64,000 nucleotides of DNA from Xestospongia bergquistia (GCA_963965975.1 OZ014413.1:9760101-9824100); one strand, 5' to 3'; positions 11,300 to 24,414 are shown, counted from the stretch's first letter. Notes: generated from the sequence alone by a model not told the origin. Numbers and translations are program-made.

Positions 11300-14200
11300 A
11301 TGGCTGACTCGTTGGAGACAGACATTGCTATCATTGGAGGTGGACCTGTAGGTCTCTTCCTTGCATCAGATCTAGCCTACAGGTATGTATTCAGTTAGAA
11401 AAATCCAAATGAAAAGCAGCTATAAAGAGAAAAAACATTGTAAACTATTGAAGTCCTATACTATGTAGTAGTGGTAATACCATTTTCTAAATTATATAGG
11501 GGTATAAAATCAATTGTGATCGAGAAACGTTCTGGACCTTCAAAATCTGCCCGTGCAAGTCTTATGAACTCTCGTACAATGGAACACATGCGTCGTCTTG
11601 GTCTAGAACAAACTTTTCAAGATAATTCTTTTCCGCGTGATAAGCAAAATTGTGCAATAATGGGAACCTCCCTCTTAACAGAAAAGCCGTTGCTTCTATT
11701 GCGATTTAGCTCATGGGGTGATGTTGTAGATGGGGTCACCAATAAAAATATGATGTTAGGGTTTAATCGCAATGATACTATATGTACATCACTTCTTTGT
11801 CCACAGTTTGGTCAAGAACCTATATTTAAAAATTTCATTGAGTCACGTCCTGAGGCAGATATCCTGTGGGGATATATGGCTACTTCTGTAACACAAGATG
11901 ATGAAGGTGTTACAATAACTGTAGTCAATGCTGAAGATTTCAGTACTGAGAAGACAATACGTGCAAAGTATGCTGTTGGATGTGATGGAGGTAGAAGTTG
12001 GGTTCGTAAACAAATGAATGTTCATAACATTGGGAAATTTGTGGTCCAACGAGCTTGTAGTATTACATTTAAATCACCTGAGCTGACTGAGCTGTTAATA
12101 AAAATGAATCGACTAGCAATTGGAATGATTATTAACAAAACCTGCACCTGTTTTATTTCTACGCTTAATGCCAAAGGTGACTTTGCTTTTCATCTCATTT
12201 TACCACCTTCTTCCACAGATGACGATTTGAAAGAAACGTGTCATGACGCCAAGCGCTATGTTTTAGCAGCCATTGGTCTGAATGTTGCAGTTGAAATAGT
12301 AGAAGCTAGTGAATACAAGATGCATGCTCTTGTTGCTACTAAATATCGTGAAGGTCGTATTCTTCTAGCAGGAGATTCTGCTCACCAATGGCTTCCTGTT
12401 GGGGGTTTTGGATTGAATATTGGATATCAGGATGCTTCAAATTTAGGCTGGAAATTAGAAGCAATGGTGAAAGGATGGGGTGGACCTTACTTGCTTGATT
12501 CATACCAAATAGAACAGAGACCACTTGCAAACAAAACTCGCCGCTATGCTTTTCAAGCATCTCAGCTTATCATGACTCCCTTTGTACAAAAGCTTCTCAT
12601 TTCTTTACAATTTATTCCTATTGTTCGCAATATTTTTGCTTTTTTTATGGGTACAATTGCAACTAAACAGTTCAGTGCTACAAATAATGCTATCATTTTA
12701 GGCCATCAACATTCTGACTCCAACATCATCATGTATCAGTCTGAGGATGATCGTGTCAGAGTCGATATCACAGTGAATAACCAGTCTACACTTTTCCCCT
12801 CATCTCTTCCTGGATACCGTGCACCTCATGTGATCTTGCCAGAGCATGCCACTATTCATGATATTATTGGGAAAGGCTTTGTCCTCTTAGTCATTGGCGC
12901 CACTGACAAAGATTGTGAAAACCTTCAGGAGGAACTGAACCATCGCAGACTACATTTTGAGGTTCGAGCTTATCCTAAGCTTCCAGCTTTAATACAATAT
13001 TATGATCAAAAGTACTACCTCATTCGTCCTGATGGTATTATTTGTTGGCGATCATATTCCCAACCAAGTTCCTCTGAAGCACAACATATTGTCTCTACAG
13101 TATGTGGTGATATACCATATCAACCATTACCTAAATTACCTCTAAGTACTCCAATTTATACTTCATTTGGTTTTTTAAAAGAGCTTGCATTTGGAGCCCT
13201 TGTCTCCAGTGTCCTTTACAAGTACACTCATCTGTCTAATACTGTATTGTTTGGTATTGGACTTGGAGTAGCTAGCTTGGCTACTATTGTCAGAAATAGT
13301 CGTCACTACTCTCCTTTTATTGAAGGAGTTTCTCGTCATCAAGCATGGGTAACTACTCAGTTTGGGTCTCCACAAAATGCTCTACAACTGGAGCCAAGTT
13401 ATGCAGGATCATTTGGACCTAACGATGTCCTCATTCATGTCCATGCTGCATCCATTAATCCAATAGATCTTGGTATGAGAGGTGGATACGGTGCAGCAAT
13501 GTTTTCCAAGTTTGCTAAACAAGAAGGTCGCTCTCTTTTCCCTTTAATTCTTGGACGAGATTGTTCTGGTGAGGTTGTAGCAGTTGGTGATGAAGTAACT
13601 AATTTTTTTCCTGGTGATGAAGTCTATGCTGCTGTCTCATTTAAACAACAAGGAACACATGCCCAATATGTTGCTGTAAATGAAAAAGAAGTATGTTTGA
13701 AACCAAAGGACATCACCCATCGTGAAGCTGCTGCACTTCCCTGGGTTGCTGTGACAACATGGACAGCTCTTGTCAAGAGAGCAGGTCTAGACAAACATAA
13801 CACAAGAGGGAAAAGAGTTCTTGTTCATGGAGGAGCTGGTGGTGTGGGATCATTCGCCATCCAACTCTTGAAGTCATGGGGAGCTGAAGTAACCACAACA
13901 TGTTCTGGGTCTAATATATCCTTTGTTCACAGTCTTGGTGCTGATATTGCTATTGACTACAAGAGTGGAGATTTTACTGAAGCCCTCACTAAACACTCTT
14001 ATGATGTTGTGTTGGATACTGTAGGACAGAATTATGAACAGTCCTCAATTAGTCTCCTCAAAGTTTTCAGTGGAGCCAAATATGTGTCTATCAGAAGTCC
14101 GTACTTCAAAAATGTCACCAAATATGGTCCTTTTCTTGGTACTGTTATCTTCCAATTGCATTATCGATACAAGATATTTATAAATCGTATATTTGGTGGT

Positions 14201-14386
14201 CGAGAGTTCTATTATTCTATTGCTGAAGCTGATGGTATGGTGTTAGAGAAAGTAAAGGATATGGTTGATAAAGGAGATATTAGACCAGTTATTGGTGCAG
14301 TATACTCAATGGATGAAATGATAGCTGCTCATGAACATGTTGGAGGAGGTCACACTCGTGGGAAAGTAGTTGTGAACATGATGTGA
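11300..14386 (+). CDS. FAD monooxygenase / RTN4IP1-like reductase fusion, copy C
   Basis: Two exons, 11300-11382 and 11500-14386, encode 989 residues, with a 117-bp intron at the same codon as in the other copies. The start reads MADSLETDIAIIGGGPVG. The flavin motifs are intact, with GDSAHQWLPVGG in place of GDAAHQWLPAGG. A block around the CDGG motif stays almost identical to copies A and B, and the flanking parts of the monooxygenase half are clearly diverged. From the codons for CWRSYSQ (about 13040) to the stop it returns to near identity with all the other copies. This mosaic pattern points to gene conversion. The predicted role is as for copy A. Divergence in the substrate-side part of the hydroxylase could mean a different substrate. 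Confidence 0.88.
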
Positions 14387-14691
14387 ACATAACAAAATTA
14401 TGAACTAACAATTATAGGACTTTGTTTACTGTAGTAGATTGATTTAGTATTTTTCTAGTAGTGTGTTCAATTGATTCATGATCATTAGTTTTTGCAAATA
14501 TAGTTTTGATAAGAATATACGTTTAAATGGTTTTTGTGTTTTATTGTGCATACATTTAATATTTAATTTAGGGTTTATAGAGGTGTAGTGATGATACACA
14601 AACTAAGAAATATTGACCTTCATGCTGGACTTGTACCAATATATGGACAATACAGCTCTAATTGTATAATGACACAGCTTCACAATCTACA

Positions 14692-14772
<81 letters not shown>

Positions 14773-15160
14773 TATATACATACATATATATATATATGTA
14801 TATATATGTTATGCTATATTATATCAATGACCATGCTCTCTACAGTATTATAACTTATAAGACATGATGATATGCTATATTATGCTCAACTTTATGTGAT
14901 TAAACTTGATTGGATATTTTTAGTTTGTGCTTTTCAATTAATTTATTTGTATAGAATTTAACTACCAGTAATTTAACAATTGATTTTTTGTTGTTGCACG
15001 TTGATTGTTGATTGTTGCACGTTTAAACAGGAAATAAATAAGATTGAATTAAGTATTAAACTAATGAAGTGAAACTTCCTTTTCCGATGTTTATAATAAA
15101 AAGAAGTTGCATTTTTGTGCGGTTGTTCATAATCTAAAGACAAACCATTAACAGTGTTTA
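14387..15160. other. Intergenic, copies C to D
   Basis: The 3' flank begins like that of copy B (GAACATAACAAAATTATGAACTAA). It then holds a long TA microsatellite (listed separately) and the direct repeat TTGATTGTTGCACGTT near 15000-15025. Open frames across the microsatellite translate to Ile-Tyr repeats and are not genes. Confidence 0.6.
14694..14810. repeat. TA dinucleotide microsatellite
   Basis: An almost pure (TA)n run of about 70 bp, followed by interrupted TA/CATA/GTATA sequence. Simple repeat in the intergenic region. Confidence 0.95.
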
Positions 15161-18100
15161 ATGATGAGTGATCCAGTAGACACGGATATTGCTATCATTG
15201 GAGGTGGACCTGTTGGTCTCTTTCTAGCATCAGAGTTAGCCTACAGGTGAGTTACACACACACACACACACACACACATATACTGTGTTGTTATATCATC
15301 ATAATACATGTACAAAGTGTAGAATACTATCATCAGTATAGAATTAATTTGTATCTATTTTATTAAAGATTTGATGCAAGATAATTTCATTACTATTAAG
15401 CAAATGGTCTAATAACAGTTAACAATTCACACTATTTAGTGCATTGTGTCTGTATATTCTAAAAATAAATTAATGATCACAAAAATTGTGTAATTTATTT
15501 ATGTGACAAATGGTACCAATAATAATCCAATTTTTGTTATTTACGAGAGTCTTCAAAAAATTAGTTTAGTAGTATTTTAAATTAGCATTCCTTATTGTTT
15601 GAAGTACCTAGCTTCATAGCAGAAAGATCTATGACACATCCATATTATAGTAATTATAGACTAGGTATAAATGCAGACTTGTCACAACAGAAGTTGTAGC
15701 AAGTATGTTTATAGTCAGTACAATCCAGCTATATATAGCCATACTTGTTAACTGCGTGACTAATCAAAGCTCAAATTCACTCAAGCCAATAACACGAATT
15801 CTATAAGTGTAAATATCATATATTTAATGCAATAGAAAGTCATTTACAAATATCTTGTGTCAATCACTTATGGCTTGTTATCTTTTTATAGGGGTATCAA
15901 ATCTATTGTCATTGAGAAACGAGCATGTCCTTCAAAGACAGTACGAACTATTCTGCTACACTCCAGGGCCTTAGAACACATGCGACGACTTGGATTAGAG
16001 AAGACCTTTCAAAACAATTCTTATCCACGTAACCAACCTATTACGTTTGCCTTTGGTACTAGTCTGTTGGCATCTAAACCCCTGTTCATGAAACACTTCA
16101 CTTCCTGGGGTGATGCCATGGATGGAACTAGTGATAAAGAGATGCTGGGATTTGATCGTAAAAACACAATAAGTCCTCCTCTTTTTTGTCCGCAGAGTGT
16201 TCAAGAGCCTCTTCTAATACAACATGTTGAATCCTGTCCAGAAGCCGATATATTGTGGCAATTTACGGCTGTTGATTTAGCTCAAGATGAAAATGGAGTC
16301 ACTGTTAAGGCAGTCAATGGTGATACTGAGAAGATAATACATGCAAAGTATGTGGTTGGATGTGATGGAGGCAAGAGTTGGGTTCGTAAACAGCTAGGCA
16401 TTCATAACATTGGGAAATTTGTCATCCAACGAGGTTATAGTATCACATTTAAGTCACCTGAGCTTACACAATTGTCTTTAGAGACAAATAGACTTGGTGG
16501 CATATATGTGACCAATGGGAAGTGTCGAGGGTTTATGCCAGCCCTCAATGCTAAAGGGGACTATGCCTTCCATATGTTTTTCCCGCCTACCCACACAGAT
16601 GAGCAAATGAAAGAAGTAGGTGATAACATTAAGGACTATGTTTTAGCTGGTATTGGTAGAAATGATGTTGAAGTTGAAGTAATAGCTGCAATTCAGTATA
16701 AAATGCATTTTCTTGTTGCTACTAAATATAAAGAGGGTCGTATTTTACTAGCTGGAGATGCAGCTCACCAGTGGCTTCCAGCTGGAGGCTATGGGTTAAA
16801 TATTGGTTACCAAGATGCAGCAAACTTGGGTTGGAAATTGGCAGCCATGATCCAAGGTTGGGGAGGAATACACTTGTTGGAATCATACCAACACGAGCAG
16901 AGAGCAATAGCGCAAACAACAGGACGTGTTGCTTTGCAGTATGCATCAACTATATTAAATCCAAAGGCTCAGATAATGCTTCCAATTTTAGAATCCATTC
17001 CTATCGTACGTGACTTAATTGGTTTAGTTTTAAGGATGAGGGTCAGGAAGCAGTTTACAAAAGGAACAGATCTCATGTTAGGTTATCAACACTCTGATTC
17101 CAACATCATTGTGCATGAATTTCAAGATGACACACACATTGTAAAAAAGCCAACTAAACATAACTACAAGTTTTGTGCCTCTACTCTTCCTGGATGTCGT
17201 GCACCTCATGTGGTTCTACCAGACCACGATACCATTCATGATATTTTTGGGAAAAGCTTTGTCCTCTTAGTTATTGGAGGAACACAAGAAGATTGTAAAA
17301 ATCTTCAGGAAGAAATGAAGCATCATGGAGTACCTCTAAAGGTCCAAACTTACCCTAAGCTTCCAGAACTCATAGAATATTATGATCACAACTATTACCT
17401 TATTCGACCTGATGGCAACATTTGTTGGCGATCATATTCCCAACCAAGTTCCTCTGAAGCACAACATATTGTCTCTACAGTATGTGGTGATATACCATAT
17501 CAACCATTACCTAAATTACCTCCAAGTACTCCAATTTATACTTCATTTGGTTTTTTAAAAGAGCTTGCATTTGGAGCCTTTGTCTCCAGTGTTCTTTACA
17601 AGTACACTCATCTGTCTAATACTGTATTGTTTGGTATTGGACTTGGAGTAGCTAGCTTGGCTACTATTGTCAGAAATAGTCGTCACCACTCTCCTTTTAT
17701 CCAGGGTGTTTCTCATCATCAAGCATGGGTAACTACTCAGTTTGGGTCTCCACAAAATGCTCTACAACTGGAGCCAAGTTATGCAGGATCATTTGGACCT
17801 AATGATGTCCTCATTCATGTCCATGCTGCATCCATTAATCCAATAGATCTTGGTATGAGAGGTGGATACGGTGCAGCAATGTTTGCCAAGTTTGCTAAAC
17901 AAGAAGGTCGTTCTCTTTTCCCTTTAATTCTTGGACGAGATTGTTCTGGTGAGGTTGTAGCAGTTGGTGACGAGGTAATTGATTTTTCTCCTGGTGATGA
18001 AGTCTATTCTGCTGTCTCATTTAAACAACAAGGAACACATGCCCAATATGTTGCTGTAAATGAAAAGGAAGTATGTTTGAAACCAAAGGACATCAACCAT

Positions 18101-18766
18101 CGTGAAGCTGCTGCACTTCCTTGGGTTGCTGTGACAACATGGACAGCTCTTGTCAAGAGAGCAGGTCTAAACAAACATAACACAAGAGGGAAGAGAGTTC
18201 TTGTTCATGGAGGAGCTGGTGGTGTGGGATCATTTGCAATTCAACTCTTGAAATCATGGGGAGCTGAAGTAACCACAACATGTTCTGGGTCTAATATATC
18301 CTTCGTTCACAGTCTTGGTGCTGATATTGCTATTGACTACAAGAGTGGAGATTTTACTGAAGCCCTCACTAAACACTCTTATGATGTTGTGTTAGATACT
18401 GTAGGACAGAATTATGAACAGTCCTCTATTAGTCTCCTCAAAGTTTTCAGTGGAGCCAAATATGTCTCTATCAGAAGTCCTTACTTCAAAAACGTCACTA
18501 AATACGGTCCTTTTCTTGGTACTGTTATCTTCCAATTGCATTATCGATACAAGATATTTATAAATCGTATATTTGGTGGTCGAGAGTTCTATTATTCTAT
18601 TGCAGAAGCTGATGGTATGGTGTTAGAGAAAGTAAAGGATATGGTTGATAAAGGAGATATTAGACCAGTTATTGGTGCAGTATACTCAATGGATGAAATG
18701 ATAGCTGCTCATGAACATGTTGGAGGAGGTCACACTCGTGGGAAAGTAGTTGTAAACATGATATGA
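15161..18766 (+). CDS. FAD monooxygenase / RTN4IP1-like reductase fusion, copy D
   Basis: Two exons, 15161-15246 and 15892-18766, encode 986 residues. The start has two Met codons (MMSDPVDTDIAIIGGGPVG). The intron is longer than in the other copies (645 bp) and begins with a CA microsatellite. The hydroxylase half is the most diverged of the four, but it keeps GGGPVG, CDGGKSWVRK and GDAAHQWLPAGG. After the codons NICWRSYSQ (about 17418) the protein is again nearly identical to copies A-C through the reductase half, with GGAGGVGSFAIQ intact. It is the last intact member of the array and is followed by decayed sequence with relics of exon 1. The predicted reaction is FAD-dependent hydroxylation coupled with an NADPH quinone reductase domain. 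Catalytic coupling between the halves is inference. Confidence 0.88.
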
Positions 18767-19117
18767 AACTTATGGATTTTTCATTAGCAAAAAGTAGATT
18801 TGTATTTACTAGGAGATGTACTAATTTTTTGCCTTTATTTTTCTTTTTTATAACTTATAAGAACTTATTTTTTAGGATTGACTAGTAATTAACTGTAGTG
18901 ATTTTTTACTGTAATTTTGAGAAAATAAGCAATCTTCTTTGAATTTTAAACTAAAGAGGAGAAATGTTTTGGTTCAGCTTAACTGACTAATTTAAATTAA
19001 TGAAATGAGATTGATGAGATTAGTTTTACTTGCCAGGTAGTGTGTGCCCAGACTCCCTAACATACAAACTGTATGGGACGAGACTAAAAGTATCCAGTCT
19101 AGACCACTAGTTTAGTC

Positions 19118-19163
19118 AAAGAATTACTGATAGTGGACGCAGATGTTGCAATCATTAGGTAGC
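19118..19163 (+). pseudogene. Relic of monooxygenase exon 1, unit 1
   Basis: The DNA from GTGGACGCAGATGTTGCAAT onward aligns with exon 1 of copies A-D. It would read VDADVAIIR and then a stop where the intact genes read VDTLDTDVAIIGGG. The glycine-rich FAD loop is destroyed. No matching exon 2 follows. Confidence 0.45.
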
Positions 19164-19615
19164 AGACCGAACACATTACTAATAGATTATGTTGAGTCCA
19201 TTACAAAAAATAATGGAACTATGAATGCACCTAGGTAAAAATAGCCTGGTATTACTGCATTTTTGCTTAAAGAGGAAGTGAAGGGATGGCAATCCAGACT
19301 AGTTAAAAACAGCGTATTGTTTTACATTATACAACATATAAATTATATACATATAATGTCAAATGTATATATATTGTACATACATTATGTATATACTTTA
19401 TATTTCAGATATAGTCATTATAATAATTGTACGAAACCTATGTAAATGTAAAAATATAGTGAATGTATTATAATATGTACAATGTATGTATTATAATATA
19501 TATACCCCCGGTATTATGTATTTATATGTACATTATGTATTTATACATATTATCAATTTTTATTATATATACATTATGCATGTATTATAACAATATTATA
19601 ATACGCAAAAATAAT

Positions 19616-19690
<75 letters not shown>
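19616..19690. repeat. TA microsatellite
   Basis: Two (TA)n tracts joined by AATTA, lying between the two decayed units. Confidence 0.95.
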
Positions 19691-19692
<2 letters not shown>

Positions 19693-20111
19693 CTATGAGT
19701 AATACTAAAGCAACAAATTTGAAAAGATCCAGGTGGACTTATCATGAGCAGACAATTTGACTAACATAAAAAGTAGTTGTAAAGTTTGTGTGATTGAAGT
19801 GGGTTTTGTTTTTTGCCTTTTTAATTTTTTTTACTCATAAAATTTTATTTTTTTAGGATTTACTAGTAATTAACTTTAGTAATTTTTTTTACTGCAATTT
19901 TGAGAAATAAGCAATCTTTGAATCTTAAACTAAAGAGGAAAAAGTTTGGTTCAATTTAATTGACTAATTAAATGTGATTGATAAGAATGATTTTGTTTTT
20001 GTCATGTAGTGTTGTTTGCAGACTCTCTGATATATGAGCTATAATTATGTGTGGGTGTCTGGGGACGAAATTAAAAACAGCAAGACTAGACCATTAGTTT
20101 AGTCAAAGGAT

Positions 20112-20160
20112 TAGTGATCAAAACCAATAGTGGAAACATATATTGCGATCATCAGATAGC
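20112..20160 (+). pseudogene. Relic of monooxygenase exon 1, unit 2
   Basis: The stretch starts with AGTGATC, which matches copy D just after its ATGs. It continues GTGGAAACATATATTGCGAT and then CATC (VETYIAII, then a stop). The extra match to copy D upstream of the FAD motif supports descent from a copy-D-like gene. Confidence 0.45.
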
Positions 20161-20584
20161 AAAATGAAGACATTATTAATATGCTGAGCTAATTACAAAA
20201 AAGTAATGGAACTGTGAATGGACCCAGCAGATAAAAGTAGCTTGGCATTGTTGCACTTTCGCTTAGAAAGAAAGTGAAGGAACGGCAATCCAGACTATGT
20301 AAAACAATGTAATTTGATATATAATATAAATTTATATATCAAATGTGTATATATATATTATATGTATGACATATGTCATGTATAAATAATTATTATATTT
20401 TAGATATAATCATTATTATAACTGTATAAAACCTATGTGAAATGTATAAATAATAATGAATATATTTTTATGTGTACATTATAATTGTACTCATGACACG
20501 CGAAATTATAAATTATTATGTTTCTAGTTATTAAAAAAGGTGGAGCTTGTACCCTGTCTGCAACAGGTCCAATCACTAACAGCC

Positions 20585-23500
20585 ATGGCGTTCCAAAAAC
20601 TCAGTGTAGATATGGTAGACGTTAAAGACAAGCGTGTACTTGTGAGGTAAGCAAGGAGAGATCATTAACAAAAGCTCGAGTGATCTGCAATAAGTATTAA
20701 TTAAACATCAATGATATTTTTTGACGCAGGGTAGATTTTAATGTTCCTTTAGAAGGAAGAACTGTTACGAGCAACCAAAGGTACCTAGTACATTTTAAAA
20801 GAACTCAAGATGCATTTGCTCTGCTCTTTCAGGATTGTTGCTGCTCTTCCAACCATCAACTACCTCCTTGATCATGGCGCTCATAGTGTGGTGGCCATGA
20901 GCCATCTTGGACGACCCGATGGGCAAAGAGTTGAAAAATACTCTCTTGCCCCTGTTGCTGAAGAATACCAACGTCTATTGGGAAGGTGGTAGTAACACAG
21001 TCATTAATTTTTTTTAATGGTATGAGGTTTGTCTTCACTTATAGGAAGGTGACCTTTCTTACTGACTGTGTCGGTCCAGATGTAGAGGCTGCCTGTGCTA
21101 ATCCAGAACCAGGTTGGACATACAAAAGATACAACTGATTACCCTGTCTTGTCCATTGTACAGGTAGTGTGATTTTGTTAGAGAACTTGCGATTTCATAT
21201 TGAAGAAGAAGGAAAAGGTGTGGACAGTGAGGGAAAGAAGGTAAGTAGTTATTGTGTGTGTTACTAATAGTTTGTTTGTAACCTGTATTTTTATATCAAG
21301 GTGAAAGCTAGTAAAGAAGATGTACAAACTTTTAGGTCATCTCTAATGAAACTTGGTGATGTGTATATCAATGATGCTTTTGGTACTGCTCATCGTGCAC
21401 ACAGGTACTGTAAATAAAGCGAAAGGTTTTTTTATCTGACTCTATTTATATTGTATGTAACCTGCTAATGCATAAAAATGTTTACAAAAGACTCATGAAA
21501 TGTAGAGATGGTGGTACAAACATTTGAAACAATACTACAATAGGAATAGCATTATAAAAAACTGCTACCTAACAATCTTTGTTGCTTGAATGTGTTGATT
21601 TATAGTAGGACTGGTTTAATCTGATGATAGCTAAAAGATAGTTATATTTTTTTGAAGAACAGCAACTAATTAATCTCCTTTTTTTCTTGCTAGCTCTATG
21701 GTAGGTATTCAACATCCAATTAGAGCAGCTGGGTTCTTGATGAAGAAAGAATTACAATACTTTGGTCAAGCACTGGGAAACCCTAAGAAACCTTTCTTAG
21801 CAATCTTGGGAGGGTAAGACATTTTATCAACCAATATGTACACTTGTTGATATCTATTTCACACATTTATCTGTCCATTTCACACATTTATCTGTCCATT
21901 TAGTGCTAAGGTTCATGATAAGATACAACTAATACACAATCTACTTGATAAAGTGAATGAAATGATTATTGGAGGAGGAATGGCCTATACTTTCTTGAAG
22001 AAATTGCAGGGAATGGAAGTGGGTGTGACCTACCAGCTGCTTTATTATCATTTATCTCTCATTCTATACCAATCTGTCCATTTATCCATCCATTCATCCA
22101 TTTCTTCATCATTCCATTGACCATCTATCCATTTTATTAGATTGCCGACTCTCTTTATGATGAAGACGGTTCTCAAATTGTTGGAGAACTCATGACAAAA
22201 GCCAAAGCCAAAGGAGTAAAAATAATATTTCCAGTTGATTTCATTACAGCAGATAAATTTGATAAAGATGCCAATGTGAGTAAACACACACTGAGTTTAA
22301 TGAGTTCATTGAATGATACATGTACATGTACATATCATTACATGTATATGTACATGTACATGTAATGAAAGGTGCAGAGGTTATTAAGGGTACATATGTG
22401 TAGGAGAATAGTCCAAATATGCTGTACTTATAATAACTGACCTTTGACCTTTTAGGTTGGATCTGCTACTGTAGAGAGTGGTATTCCAGCTGGTTGGCAA
22501 GGACTGGACGCTGGACCAAAGTCCAATGAAGTCTTTGTGGAAACTATTTCAAGAGCTGCTACAATAATTTGGAATGGGTAAGTAATAAAATAATATTGCT
22601 TTTTAAAAATATTGGTTACTTCAACTTACTTGTTTGTCTCTTCATTTATCCTTTTATCCATCTATCTATTGATCTGTTTGTCTTCATTCATCCATACATT
22701 AGACCTGTTGGTGTATTTGAAATGGAGAAATTTGCCACTGGCTCAAAGACAGTTTTGGAAGCAATTGTTGCAGCCACAGAGAAAGGAGCCACTTCAATCA
22801 TTGGTATATGATACTAATTATAGTACATGTTACTTTAAATAGTAACACAATATTAATTCTGTTATTATACTAGGTGGAGGAGATACAGCTACATGTGCTG
22901 AGAAATTTGGTATGGCAGATAAAGTGAGTCATGTGAGTACAGGGGGTGGAGCCAGTCTGGAATTACTTGAAGGTAAGTTTTTCTAATTAACTGTATTATG
23001 AAATAATTTCTTTACATCATATTTAATGCAGACATGGGGCAAGCATTTACTGAAGTGCTTGAAGCACAACTTAAAGCATTCATAAAAGAGCTTAAGCACA
23101 AGCACAAGCATTTATGCTTCTAAAAAATAAGTGCTTGAAGCACAAATTCAAGCACTTAAAAAATGCTTGAAGCACAAGCACAAGCATTTTTGACAAAAAA
23201 TGTCCTTCAAATAAACAATTCTTTTATCTAAGTCAACTTTTAAAATACTTCTTGTTAGATCGTATAAACATTAGTTATAGAATATAGTATCTACCAGTCG
23301 GCATCTCTCTGGCCTAAAGATCTAAAAGCAAAAGAGTATTAATAGATGTGCTAAGTGCATAAAGAACTTGCAGCCTTTGTGCTTAAAAGTGCTTATAAAG
23401 TGCTTTAAAGTACTAATGCTATAAAGTGCTTAAGCACAAGCACAAGCATAAATGCTTATATATAATAAAAGCTTGAAAGCACCTCCAAGCATTCCAAAAA

Positions 23501-23650
23501 ATGTGCTTAAAGTGCTTTCAAGCACAAGCACTCAAGTGCTTGCCCCATGTCTGATTTAATGTAATTAATTCATTGTTTTGTTTATGAAATTATTTTCTGA
23601 ACATAGGTAAAGACTTGCCTGGAGTTGTAGCACTTTCAGACATCATATGA
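20585..23650 (+). CDS. PGK: Phosphoglycerate kinase
   Basis: Thirteen exons: 20585-20646, 20730-20780, 20833-20985, 21045-21112, 21164-21240, 21301-21404, 21694-21813, 21904-22018, 22141-22275, 22456-22577, 22703-22803, 22874-22972, 23607-23650. They give 416 residues, close to the usual 415-417. The enzyme transfers phosphate between 1,3-bisphosphoglycerate and ADP in cytosolic glycolysis. Family landmarks are [10 protein letters not shown] at the triose-binding site, [72 protein letters not shown] in the nucleotide site and [15 protein letters not shown] before the C-terminal LPGV. Every junction uses GT-AG and the frame is continuous. Most introns are under 180 bp; intron 12 is 634 bp because it holds a MITE. 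The paralogous arrays elsewhere in the window are unrelated. Confidence 0.97.
23029..23553. mobile_element. hAT-like MITE in PGK intron 12
   Basis: A 525-bp element bounded by inverted termini CAGACATGGGGCAAGCA and TGCTTGCCCCATGTCTG, which match perfectly. It is flanked on both sides by the 8-bp direct repeat ATTTAATG (23021-23028 and 23554-23561). An 8-bp target duplication and ends beginning CAG are typical of hAT transposons. It encodes no transposase. The interior is dense with short permuted words such as AAGCACAAGCA and AAGTGCTT in both orientations, so the single strand could fold extensively. Confidence 0.9.
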
Positions 23651-24199
23651 CATCAGATGAGGTCACATGACCACATTAAAACTACAACAGCTGCAAAACT
23701 TTAATCGGCTATTAGACTTATCATCACACAATTATAGCTCTAATTATAGTACATATTTATATAAATAGAAGTGATTTTTAAATAGCTTAACTTCATAATG
23801 ATTTAATAGTGTTGTGTTATTATTAATAGAAATGAAATAATCTCCAAACTTTATTGTTGAATGATGAAACAGTTTGAGATTTACAAATAACTTAACTGTA
23901 GATCATAATGATTTAATACCAATACAATATTATTAATAGAAAATCAAATAATCCCCAAAGTTTATTGTTGAATGACAAAACAGTTTGGGATTTAAGATAC
24001 AGTAACAACAATATATTATACAATTATTCTTTTGTAATGCCATTCAAAAGAGTGACAATGAAAGCAGAAATAATTTTTTAACAGCATTGAAAATATGTAA
24101 TACTTAAAATAAAACAGGTTATGTTTAACTACCTATTGTTAAAGTGTGCATACAAAAGAGTAAATTGTTGAGTGGGTGAGTGACTGGATGTAATTTGAA
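23651..24199. other. Convergent 3' region, PGK and arfaptin
   Basis: This holds the 3' flanks of two convergent genes. A short internal duplication is visible: similar phrases TTTATTGTTGAATGA, ACAGTTTG and ATAATGATTTAATA recur at about 23800-23925 and 23920-23990. No gene is seen. Confidence 0.55.
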
Positions 24200-24414
24200 C
24201 TAAGTACTTGTCATTCTAATGGGCTCCCTATTGGGCTCAGCTGGTAGTTCCTCTAGCCAGGATGGGGGTTCATTACTGGGTCCATTCTCCTCAATTTTGG
24301 CTTTGAACTTTCCAATCAAGTCTTCCATAGCAGCATGGTTACCAGAGAAGTAGGCAGCGAATGCTTCATTGAGTAGAATCAACTGTCTCTGCATCACTTT
24401 GACCTATGAGGAGG

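Larger units (their letters stand above)
18822..20310. repeat. Degenerate tandem duplication, two units
   Basis: Unit 1 (about 18822-19320) and unit 2 (about 19807-20310) align by eye with many substitutions and indels. Shared phrases include TTTTTTAGGATT, GACTAGTAATTAACT, AAACTAAAGAGGA, TAGACCA followed by TAGTTTAGTCAAAG, ATGGAACT, GAAGTGAAGG and GCAATCCAGACTA. AT-rich sequence and a TA microsatellite separate the units, and similar AT-rich DNA follows unit 2. Each unit carries a relic of exon 1 of the upstream gene family. Confidence 0.75.

Noticed and set aside
14588-14853. Open frames encoding Ile-Tyr repeats
   Set aside because: They are translations of the TA microsatellite.
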